A DNA stretch of 13,441 bases from an uncultured archaeon (GTDB taxonomy: Archaea; Thermoproteota; CALKCG01; B24). The stretch spans positions 1 to 13,441 of the forward strand of contig CALKCG010000015.1 in NCBI GenBank assembly GCA_938082915.1. Direction: 5' to 3'. The notes beneath the pieces are model-generated. The model was not told the origin of the DNA and did no database searches. It was given only the letters and a program-made list of their open reading frames with translations. This document shows positions 1 to 6,131 of this stretch, in pieces. The first letter of the stretch is position 1. Each line of letters opens with the position of its first letter. The translations under genes were made by a program, and so were the position numbers.

Positions 1-15
1 ATATTTTTAAGCAAG

Positions 16-23
16 TTTAAAAT
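16..23 (+). promoter_or_regulatory. Candidate TATA box for the m5C methyltransferase gene
   Basis: TTTAAAAT is centred about 25 bp before the ATG at 44, the spacing expected for a leaderless archaeal transcript. No Shine-Dalgarno sequence precedes that ATG. Position and composition only; AT-rich sequence makes chance matches common. Confidence 0.35.
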
Positions 24-43
24 AAGTGAACATACACTGGTCA

Positions 44-1390
44 ATGCTTACGATGGTTGAGAGAGCTCTTAGACTTGCATTTAAGATTTTCCAGCTTGAA
101 GAGAAAGAAGGTGTGGGTTTAAAATCCGCTACTAGTAGAGCTAGGAATATTCTTTCTGAAGAAGATCGTCAGGTAATAGGATTATCTCACCGTTTAGTAT
201 TTGAAACTATAAAGTATAGATTGCCTATCGATTATATTCTTAGTGAATTTTACGGTGAATCTTTTAAAATGCTTTCAGAGTCAGCTAGATATGCCTCTCA
301 AATTTTAGTGTATGAATTTAAATTAAATAATAGTCCCTCTATAAAGACTGACGTTTTCTTCAAAGCTTTAAATAATATCCTTAAAAAAGAAGAGTATGCT
401 TCATGCATTCGCCTCTTCTCTTGGCTTGAAAGAACGTCTATAAATGAGCTTCTCCCAAAGGAAGACCCGGTGAAATACTTATCACTTTTCTATTCAAGTC
501 CGGATTGGTTTGTAAAATACTCTATCAAAAATTTCGGTCTTATCAACGGTTTAAAACTTTTAAGGAGTTTAACCGTCCCCCCTCCAACGTATTTTAGAGT
601 GAATACGCTTAAAGCTTCTGAAGATACTGTTTTAAGTCTACTGTCAAATGAAGGATTTGAATTTGAGAAAATTGAATACTTAAATTATGTTTTTAAGGTC
701 ACTAAGTCTGAAAAGCCCATAGTTGCATCTAAAGCCTATAAGTCGGGCTGGTTGTACGTTCAGGATTTATCGAGCTGTTTAGCAGTAGAAGCGTCTGAAC
801 CCAAACCTGGTTTTACAGTGTTAGATATATGTGCCGCGCCGGGGTCTAAGACAACACACCTCGCTCAATTGATGGAGAATAAAGGCAGTATAATCTCAAT
901 TGAGCTTTCAAAAAGTCGTGCTAAGACGTGGCTTAAAGAAACCTCTAAAATGGGCGTTTCAATCGCTCAGATGGTGTTGGCAGATGCATCTAGAACTTAT
1001 CCGCTAAAACTCGAGGCGGACGTCATTCTCATAGATCCCCCCTGCTCTAACACCGGAGCGTTCCATAGAGATCCATCATTAAAGTGGAAGATTTATCCTG
1101 AGCATATTAAAAGGTTTTCTGAACTCCAATTATCTATGCTCCTATCCTCTACAGATTATGTTAAACCAAATGGGCGCATAATCTACGCTACATGCAGTAT
1201 AATGGTTGAGGAAAATGAAATGGTTATTGAAAAATTTTTAAATTTGAATACCGATTTTGACGTTGAACAGGTAAATTGCGCTATCGGGGATCCTGGTTTA
1301 AGAGGTTTTAAAGAATGTAGAAGACTTTATCCACATAAACATATGTGTAACGGCTTTTTCATAGCTAAGCTTGTAAGGAGAAACAGTTAA
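44..1390 (+). CDS. NOL1/NOP2/Sun-family RNA m5C methyltransferase with NusB-like N-domain (RsmB-like)
   Basis: SAM-dependent RNA cytosine-5 methyltransferase of tRNA or rRNA; the target base cannot be told from sequence. Numbering from a GTG at 26: an N-terminal helical NusB-like region (about 10-135, with HRLVFETIKYRLPIDYIL), an RNA-binding linker with FRVNTLK near 190, then the Rossmann methyltransferase. SAM motif I is DICAAPGSKT (267-276). DPPCSNTG (337-344) holds one of the two family cysteines (C340) and ATCS (388-391) the other (C390); in this family one is the nucleophile and the other releases product. The C-terminus has the usual PHKHMCNGFF tail. I prefer the ATG at 44 because a TTTAAAAT box lies about 25 bp upstream; ATG 53 and GTG 26 are also possible. 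The NusB-like domain recalls bacterial RsmB (16S C967), but archaeal relatives may act on tRNA. Family call is firm, substrate is not. Confidence 0.9.
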   Translation: MLTMVERALRLAFKIFQLEEKEGVGLKSATSRARNILSEEDRQVIGLSHRLVFETIKYRLPIDYILSEFYGESFKMLSESARYASQILVYEFKLNNSPSIKTDVFFKALNNILKKEEYASCIRLFSWLERTSINELLPKEDPVKYLSLFYSSPDWFVKYSIKNFGLINGLKLLRSLTVPPPTYFRVNTLKASEDTVLSLLSNEGFEFEKIEYLNYVFKVTKSEKPIVASKAYKSGWLYVQDLSSCLAVEASEPKPGFTVLDICAAPGSKTTHLAQLMENKGSIISIELSKSRAKTWLKETSKMGVSIAQMVLADASRTYPLKLEADVILIDPPCSNTGAFHRDPSLKWKIYPEHIKRFSELQLSMLLSSTDYVKPNGRIIYATCSIMVEENEMVIEKFLNLNTDFDVEQVNCAIGDPGLRGFKECRRLYPHKHMCNGFFIAKLVRRNS

Positions 1391-1424
1391 ATCTATCATA
1401 CGCTTCAAACACTGCTGATCTATT

Positions 1425-2525
1425 ATGGATAAAGTTAGAGTTGGTATAATAGGATGTGGAGGTATTGCTTCAAGTACGCACGCTCCGAACTATCTCAAAC
1501 TGCAAGATGTGTCTCTAGTTGCCTGCGCCGATATAGATGTATCTAGAGCAAGGGACTTTGCAAAAAGGTTCAATATCCCAACCTACTATGAAGACTACCG
1601 AGATATGCTCGATAAGGAAAGCTTAGATGCTGTAAGTGTGTGCACACCCAATATAGCACATAAAGACCCGTCTATAGCGGCTATGAAAGCTGGAGCACAC
1701 GTACTTGTTGAAAAACCTATGGCCGCTTCGTTAAAGGATGCCGTTGAAATGTGGGAGACTTCTAAGAAAACAAATCGCATACTTATAGTCGGTTTCCAGA
1801 CGAGATTCAGCCCATCCATAGTATTGCTTAAGAATATCGTTGCATCCGGTGAACTCGGCTCCATATACTACGCTAGAGCTCTACATTTAAGACGTTGGGG
1901 CATTCCATCTAGTCCAACATTCATAGACGTGAAGTTATCTGGTGGAGGTGCTTTACTCGACATAGGATGTTATGCAGTAGATACCGCTATGTATGTTTTA
2001 GGTTTTCCAGAGCCTAAAACGGTCGTCGGCGTCACATACGCTAAATTTGGTAAAAATAGGAAATATGCTGAAATGGGCTGCTGGGGGTCTAAATGGAAGC
2101 CTGAAGATTTCCAAGTTGAAGATATGGCTGTAGGCTTCGTCAGGTTTGAAAATGAGCTTTCTATGATTGTGGAAACTAGTTGGGCGAGCTATATAAACAG
2201 TTCAGGAGTCTTTAACTTAGTACTATTAGGAGACGAAGGAGGTGCTCAGATGGATCCGCCTGAAATCTACAAGGGTTTAGAGCTCGAAGAATTGAGTAAA
2301 CTGGCATACGGTCCGCTCAATTTAGCAGCTAAACCCATTGACCATCTTCCAAGCGTAGACATATACTATATGCGTATAGCAAATTTCATAGAGTCTGTAA
2401 AAATTAGAAAGCCTCTGTTCTCATCGGCCGATGAAGGTATAATTGTTCAAGCAATCTTAGATGCGATATATAAGTCTGCGAACTTAGGTAGGGAGGTTGA
2501 AGTTGAAAAACCATGGAAAAGCTAG
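1425..2525 (+). CDS. Gfo/Idh/MocA-family NAD(P)-dependent oxidoreductase (Tyr-type active site)
   Basis: Predicted cytosolic NAD(P)-dependent dehydrogenase of sugars, inositols or sugar-like alcohols, 366 aa, normal for the family. The N-terminal Rossmann fold begins VGIIGCGGIA (6-15, glycine motif). The cofactor/catalytic EKP motif is at 96-98 with K97, and the C-terminal domain carries LLDIGCYAVD (177-186). At the position where many relatives have a catalytic His this protein has Tyr183 (G-C-Y-x-x-D), as in glucose-fructose oxidoreductase. The gene starts 34 nt after the methyltransferase stop on the same strand, so it may be cotranscribed; GCTGATC just before the ATG is a weak Shine-Dalgarno match. 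A paralogue lies at 7340-8362. No sugar transporter or kinase is next to it, so the substrate is unknown. Confidence 0.88.
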   Translation: MDKVRVGIIGCGGIASSTHAPNYLKLQDVSLVACADIDVSRARDFAKRFNIPTYYEDYRDMLDKESLDAVSVCTPNIAHKDPSIAAMKAGAHVLVEKPMAASLKDAVEMWETSKKTNRILIVGFQTRFSPSIVLLKNIVASGELGSIYYARALHLRRWGIPSSPTFIDVKLSGGGALLDIGCYAVDTAMYVLGFPEPKTVVGVTYAKFGKNRKYAEMGCWGSKWKPEDFQVEDMAVGFVRFENELSMIVETSWASYINSSGVFNLVLLGDEGGAQMDPPEIYKGLELEELSKLAYGPLNLAAKPIDHLPSVDIYYMRIANFIESVKIRKPLFSSADEGIIVQAILDAIYKSANLGREVEVEKPWKS

Positions 2526-2537
2526 GAGACCGCAATT

Positions 2538-3470
2538 CTAGTTTTTCCTCGTTAGTAGAGCTACTCTACTAGGTTTAAAGAAGTCTTTGACAGTATACCC
2601 TGTTTCATCAGCCAACTTCCCAGCGAACTCTAAAACATCTTCACAGCTTGGCATTGTAGTCTCCGGCAGTCTTCTTATGGATTCTCCCACTCTCATATAG
2701 GCCTTCGGCTCTATGTAGTCCGGCTCAGCCTTCTCTATGAGTTTTGCATATCCATATATATTATGCATATTATACCCTTTAACCAGAGTTATTCTTATCA
2801 CTTTACGGCAGTTGAAACTCCTCATAAGCTCTAGGCTTTCCATTTGTGCCTTCCACCCATCTGATTTAATTGGTTTTTCAAGTCTATTGAACGTTTCTTC
2901 ATCTGGTGCGCATACGCTTATGTATAGGTTTGTCGGTTCAACCCATAGTTTTTTAAGCCCCTCTGGATACGTGCCCTTAGTGACGAGGAAACTTTTCATC
3001 CCCCGCTTTTCAGCTAACTCTATAAACTCCGATAAATATGGATATAAAACGCTCTCACCTATGAGGCTTATGGCGATATTTGTAGGATTTTGTGCCTCCT
3101 CCCACTTACTCCGCTCAACTTTAATATTCCCTTTATAGCCAATTAGAAGGTTTCTCTGCGCTTCTATTAAGCCGTTAAGTAACCATTCAGGTCCATCAGG
3201 TTTAACGTCCATTTTAGCTCCAAGAAATATTCTGAAGCTTCTCCAACAGTATAGGCATCTATTAAGACACCAGAATAACGCTAAACTGCACTGGAGACAT
3301 CTATGACTTTCAATCCCATACCACTTCTGCTTATAACAGTACCTACCTTGTGTAAGGCTTTTCCTAGTCCATTCACATATTTTAACACCGCTATGGTTTC
3401 CAACAATCCTATAACCCTGCTTCAAGAGAATGTGCTTGAATGATTCTAAAGCATTTTCTAGGCTCATCAT
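2538..3470 (-). CDS. taw1: Taw1/TYW1: tRNA 4-demethylwyosine synthase (radical SAM)
   Basis: Second step of wyosine formation at position 37 of tRNA-Phe: pyruvate carbons are joined to N1-methylguanosine to form 4-demethylwyosine (imG-14), which stabilises reading frame. The radical-SAM motif C-x3-C-x2-C is C68, C72, C75 and binds the cluster that cleaves SAM. Upstream C32, C45 and C58 are spaced 13 and 13, the pattern of the second Fe-S cluster in the Methanocaldococcus enzyme, with the same constant offset as the radical-SAM cysteines. The stretch GESVLYPYLSEFIELAEKRG (about 137-156) and LYISVCAPDEETFNRLEKP are typical of TYW1. At 310 aa it has the archaeal stand-alone length, without the flavodoxin domain of eukaryotes. 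Two ATGs (3470, 3467) are adjacent and either could be used. It converges with the oxidoreductase gene with a 12-nt gap. Confidence 0.95.
   Translation of the reverse strand: MMSLENALESFKHILLKQGYRIVGNHSGVKICEWTRKSLTQGRYCYKQKWYGIESHRCLQCSLALFWCLNRCLYCWRSFRIFLGAKMDVKPDGPEWLLNGLIEAQRNLLIGYKGNIKVERSKWEEAQNPTNIAISLIGESVLYPYLSEFIELAEKRGMKSFLVTKGTYPEGLKKLWVEPTNLYISVCAPDEETFNRLEKPIKSDGWKAQMESLELMRSFNCRKVIRITLVKGYNMHNIYGYAKLIEKAEPDYIEPKAYMRVGESIRRLPETTMPSCEDVLEFAGKLADETGYTVKDFFKPSRVALLTRKN
2542..2546 (+). terminator. Possible T-tract terminator for the first plus-strand gene pair
   Basis: A T5 run lies 17 nt after the stop of the oxidoreductase gene, inside the last codons of taw1 on the other strand. 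Archaeal RNA polymerase stops at short U-tracts without needing a hairpin. Evidence is only the tract and its position. Confidence 0.25.
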
Positions 3471-3497
3471 TAAGCCACTATGTCTTGCTGTATCGAT

Positions 3498-3511
3498 CTT
3501 TAATAAATAAA
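3498..3511 (-). promoter_or_regulatory. AT-rich promoter element upstream of taw1
   Basis: On the minus strand the sequence reads TTTATTTATTAAAG, centred about 34 bp before the taw1 start. A TATA element here would give a leader of about 8 nt. No Shine-Dalgarno site is visible before the ATGs. Composition-based call. Confidence 0.3.
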
Positions 3512-3557
3512 GTTATTTCTAATAGAACCCTGTTTTCATTCGCCTCTTACCGATGAC

Positions 3558-3565
3558 TTATAAGC
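3558..3565 (+). promoter_or_regulatory. Candidate TATA box (CTTATAAG) in the divergent spacer
   Basis: CTTATAAG is a good archaeal TATA match. It would place a transcription start near 3588, just before the ATG of the 31-codon ORF at 3596 and about 130 nt before the favoured start of the translin gene. The taw1 promoter lies on the other side of the same spacer. Confidence 0.35.
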
Positions 3566-3595
3566 AGTAGTCGTTGAAGGATATTTCCCATAACT

Positions 3596-3691
3596 ATGGA
3601 ATTGAAAGTTTTAAGAATGAGCGCAGCTATAGCGGGTAAGCCTTCCGAAGTCTTGTGGTGGAAGACTATAAATTCATATCTCTCCCTATAA
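3596..3691 (+). CDS. Possible small ORF, 31 codons, upstream of the translin gene
   Basis: ATG at 3596 to TAA at 3689-3691 encodes a 31-residue peptide beginning MELKVLRMSAAIAGKPSEVL and ending with a Trp-Trp pair and SYLSL. I recognise no family and see no signal peptide or long hydrophobic helix. It follows a CTTATAAG box with about the right spacing for a short-leader transcript. It ends 23 nt before the GTG at 3715 used here for the translin protein, so it could be an upstream leader ORF. It could equally be chance. Confidence 0.2.
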   Translation: MELKVLRMSAAIAGKPSEVLWWKTINSYLSL

Positions 3692-3694
3692 TAG
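3687..3694 (+). promoter_or_regulatory. Candidate TATA box deciding the translin start
   Basis: TATAATAG is centred about 25 bp before the GTG at 3715, fitting a leaderless transcript that begins at that codon. This supports GTG 3715 over the in-frame GTG at 3655. Confidence 0.35.
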
Positions 3695-3714
3695 TATCTA
3701 CGTGGTGTGTATTT

Positions 3715-4359
3715 GTGAGTGAGTTGACGGAAATTTTTCTAAAGCTTGAGAGCATACTGTCTGAGAAGGACTCCGTCCGTGATTCCATTCAGGAGAACGT
3801 TAAAAGTATTATGAGACTCTCCAAAACGGTTTTAGGGTTGATTCATAGAGGACTTCTTGAAAGAGCGAAGTTAGAGGCTGATAAGTTTTCAGGTCTTCTT
3901 GAAACCTTGGAAAAGCTTAGGGGTCTTCATGAGGAGTTCCGATTTTCAAATCTAATAGCGGACGCCTATCAAGAGTATTGTGAGGCTAAGGTCCTTCTAA
4001 CGTATATTTGCGAAAATAGGATACCGGACTGGGAGGAGCTTCGCTCTCCGCCAGCACCATATCTTCTAGGTCTACTGGATCTGGTGGGTGAGCTTAGACG
4101 TTTAACTTTAGAGTGCATTCGACATGGTGATATAAGTACTGCTGAGCGTTTTCTGAAGGTTATGGATGATATATGTTATGAATCCATGAAAATAGACTCT
4201 CCATATGCATCATCCGCCGGATTGAGGCGTAAGCTCGACGTAGCTAGGAGAATAACAGAGGCTACGCGAGGCGATCTTGTGTTTGAAATTAGGAGAACTA
4301 AGCTAGAGCAGGTGTTGAGAAATTTGGAGGAAGCTATTCGAAAACGTGAAGCCTCTTAG
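3715..4359 (+). CDS. Translin/TRAX-family protein (archaeal, nuclease-type acidic residues)
   Basis: All-helical protein of the translin superfamily, which forms octameric barrels that bind single-stranded nucleic acid; eukaryotic TRAX is an endoribonuclease. Numbered from the GTG at 3715 (214 aa), the hallmarks are SIMRLSKTVLGLIHRG (about 31-46), YLLGLLDLVGELRR (116-129) and RRKLDVARRITEATRGDL (171-188). E87 and E90 in the phrase QEYCEAK match the Glu-x-x-Glu pair of catalytic TRAX subunits, so RNase activity is plausible. An in-frame GTG at 3655 would add 20 residues (ending TWCVF) that look unlike the family. No strong Shine-Dalgarno site precedes either start. The last 26 bp overlap the endonuclease V gene on the other strand. 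Family assignment rests on these motifs; function is inferred from characterised relatives. Confidence 0.85.
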   Translation: MSELTEIFLKLESILSEKDSVRDSIQENVKSIMRLSKTVLGLIHRGLLERAKLEADKFSGLLETLEKLRGLHEEFRFSNLIADAYQEYCEAKVLLTYICENRIPDWEELRSPPAPYLLGLLDLVGELRRLTLECIRHGDISTAERFLKVMDDICYESMKIDSPYASSAGLRRKLDVARRITEATRGDLVFEIRRTKLEQVLRNLEEAIRKREAS

Positions 4360-5002
4360 TGTCATTGGCCGCTAAATGTGCTAGTCTAAGAGGTTCAGGC
4401 ATTCTATAGTATCCTAGGGATCTAATAGAGACCTCCAGCGCGGTTTCTAAAGATATGAAGCTTCCAGGGGACACACATATTGGTTTAGCACGGTTTCTCG
4501 GTCTGAGACAGTAGCCTACAACCTCTCCATTTAACAGTATAGGCTTATGCTCTAAAGGAGCCTTAGGGACTTCACACGTACAACCCGCCAGTAACCTTCT
4601 CGATACTCCAATAGAAGGTCTGCCTGATAATACTCCAACATATGTGGCTAATCCACATTTAAAAGGGTGCGCTATACCATGCCCCTCAACCATAAGTACT
4701 TGAAATTCTTCTCTAATGTTTCTCAATGCTCTAAGTATTAACGGACCTTCTCTGAAGCAGAGAAGGCTTGGTATGTAGGGTATTGCCGCCTTATCCCTAT
4801 AAGTAATCTTCTCGATTACTCTAAAATCTGGAAGCTTTAACACGACCACTGCAGCATACGCGTTTAAACCGTTGTATGCAACGTCTACACCAGCAATCTT
4901 GCAGATGGGTTTTTCAAAACGGTCTTCTATGATAGCTTTTAATGCTATAGTCTTCTGAACTTTCCTAAGTCTTTCAATGAGCTCCTCATCAAACTCAACC
5001 AC
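4334..5002 (-). CDS. nfi: Endonuclease V
   Basis: Mg2+-dependent nuclease that nicks one nucleotide 3' of deaminated purines, mainly deoxyinosine in DNA; some family members cut inosine RNA. The 222-aa length is normal. Residues align with the Thermotoga enzyme: D40 in IAGVDVAY, Y76 in PYIPSLLCFRE (wedge motif), E85 in FRE, and H209 in LAHLAAND. Two key residues differ: the metal-ligand Asp of the usual DGHGIAHP is Glu106 (MVEGHGIAHPF), and the usual Lys of the GVAK motif is Arg135 (IGVSRR). Both are conservative, so activity may be kept or tuned. It is the last gene of the dphB-ribL-ribK operon: its GTG shares one base with the ribK TAG, with GGTGA at 5010-5014 as Shine-Dalgarno site. Its 3' end overlaps the translin gene. 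Confidence 0.93.
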   Translation of the reverse strand: MVEFDEELIERLRKVQKTIALKAIIEDRFEKPICKIAGVDVAYNGLNAYAAVVVLKLPDFRVIEKITYRDKAAIPYIPSLLCFREGPLILRALRNIREEFQVLMVEGHGIAHPFKCGLATYVGVLSGRPSIGVSRRLLAGCTCEVPKAPLEHKPILLNGEVVGYCLRPRNRAKPICVSPGSFISLETALEVSIRSLGYYRMPEPLRLAHLAANDTKRLHVFE

Positions 5003-5682
5003 TAAACATTCACCTTAACTTCAACTGAAATTCTATCCCCATTCTTAAGATTAAACCGTTTCCTAAGGTTTTCAGGAGCTATAAGTTCAACTACATCGAG
5101 TCCATAGTGCGTCCTCTCTGGCATTACTATAGCACCGTTTACTTCACTACCTATTAAAGCTGGATAGCACTTTACAGCACCATAGACTCTGCCGTTTTTA
5201 ATAAACTTCTCTATTTTTATACTGGGTAATCCCCTTATAGTGAACAGCGTTTTCAAGTCATTTAGGTCGACGATTTTAAGGTTTAAAGTACCAGGATACG
5301 GTTTAAACTTCAAAGCTTCTTCGAATTTATCCATGTATACTTTCACGTAGTGTTCTCCATCTCCAAATCCACTTAACACTACACCTGAAAATCTGAACTT
5401 TCTATGCTCTTCGAAGACTGGTATAAGCTTCTCATAGGTAAACCTTAAAATGTTCAAACAATTATCCGTTAATCTAATAGCGATACTCCTCCCCACTCTC
5501 TTCTTCTCGATAAACTCATTAAGATTCAATTCCTTTAAAACTCTTGAAACGGTCTGCTGTGGAAGTCCAACTTCTGAGGCTAAATTCGTAGTAGACACGT
5601 ACACCCAACCTCTCCAAGCACCCAACTCTATAAGTTTCAAAATGAGCGGTATATTCCTCCAGAGGATTTTCTCCTCTTTCAA
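5002..5682 (-). CDS. ribK: RibK: CTP-dependent riboflavin kinase with N-terminal HTH
   Basis: Archaeal DUF120 kinase that phosphorylates riboflavin with CTP to give FMN and CDP. Residues 1-80 form a winged helix-turn-helix (LASEVGLPQQTVSRVLKELN at 34-53), and 95-226 the kinase barrel. The barrel has SGVVLSGFGDGEHYV (99-113, nucleotide loop), PYPGTLNLKI (128-137), and GLDVVELIAPENLRKRFNLK near the end. The HTH hints that the enzyme may also act as a transcription regulator, as proposed for fused RibK/RibR proteins; there is no direct proof here. The start is TTG at 5682, overlapping the ribL stop by 4 nt (TTGA), preceded by the purine-rich GGAGAGAGGG. No later ATG or GTG would keep the HTH intact. 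Confidence 0.94.
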   Translation of the reverse strand: MKEEKILWRNIPLILKLIELGAWRGWVYVSTTNLASEVGLPQQTVSRVLKELNLNEFIEKKRVGRSIAIRLTDNCLNILRFTYEKLIPVFEEHRKFRFSGVVLSGFGDGEHYVKVYMDKFEEALKFKPYPGTLNLKIVDLNDLKTLFTIRGLPSIKIEKFIKNGRVYGAVKCYPALIGSEVNGAIVMPERTHYGLDVVELIAPENLRKRFNLKNGDRISVEVKVNV

Positions 5683-6131
5683 ATCCCTCTCTCCATAAAG
5701 TATTCAACTATACGTTGCTTGATAATGGAAGAACTGTTAGGCGTGTAATCTTCAAACTTATTCATTTTAACAATTTCCACTTTAATCCCAAGTCGTCTAA
5801 CTGCTTCCTCCAACATTTTCCTCAAATACTCTTGATCGTAGCCTAAGACAACAATATCCGGTTTAACTGTAGCTAAAACCTTCTCAATAGATGGGGGTTT
5901 AAACCCCAATATGGCTTCGTCGACTGGTTTAAGGTTTTCAACTATGAATTTCCTAGCCTCCTCGGGAATGATGGGTGATTTTCCTCGCGTCTTTTTTACA
6001 GTTTCATCTCTGGCTATTAAGACAACGAGCTTTCCCCCTTCACCAGTCAGTGATTTAGCGCGTTTAAGAAGCTCTATATGTCCTGGGTGGATTACGTCGA
6101 AGACCCCTCCAACAAGAACAGTTCTACCCAT
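5679..6131 (-). CDS. ribL: RibL: archaeal FAD synthetase (nucleotidyltransferase)
   Basis: Transfers AMP from ATP to FMN to form FAD, the step after RibK. Numbered from the ATG at 6131 (150 aa), the Rossmann-like nucleotidyltransferase begins TVLVGGVFDVIHPGHIELLK with the HPGH (HxGH) ATP site. The closing motif SSSIIKQRI, equivalent to the ISSTxxR loop, lies near 132-140. This start is chosen over an in-frame ATG at 6149 because the run at 6139-6147 is a strong Shine-Dalgarno site ideally placed for it; the ATG shares one base with the dphB TAA. No cysteine is present, unlike the Methanocaldococcus enzyme, where C-terminal cysteines affect activity. Related cytidylyltransferases (glycerol-phosphate, CoA pathway) look similar, but adjacency to ribK favours RibL. 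Confidence 0.88.
   Translation of the reverse strand: MGRTVLVGGVFDVIHPGHIELLKRAKSLTGEGGKLVVLIARDETVKKTRGKSPIIPEEARKFIVENLKPVDEAILGFKPPSIEKVLATVKPDIVVLGYDQEYLRKMLEEAVRRLGIKVEIVKMNKFEDYTPNSSSIIKQRIVEYFMERGI

Noticed and set aside
1595..1864. 89-codon open frame antisense to the first oxidoreductase
   Set aside because: It lies wholly inside a well-supported gene on the other strand, has no promoter or ribosome site, and its composition is that of a reverse-complement shadow. The same reasoning removes the open frames at 2737-3138, 5450-5698, 5519-5707, 5911-6153, 6479-6664, 6858-7100, 7498-7857, 9000-9341, 11152-11382, 12028-12213 and 12317-12787.
3596..4359. Small ORF and translin gene as one frameshifted gene
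   Set aside because: The small ORF shows no similarity to a translin N-terminus, and the translin protein already has a complete family-length helical fold from GTG 3715.
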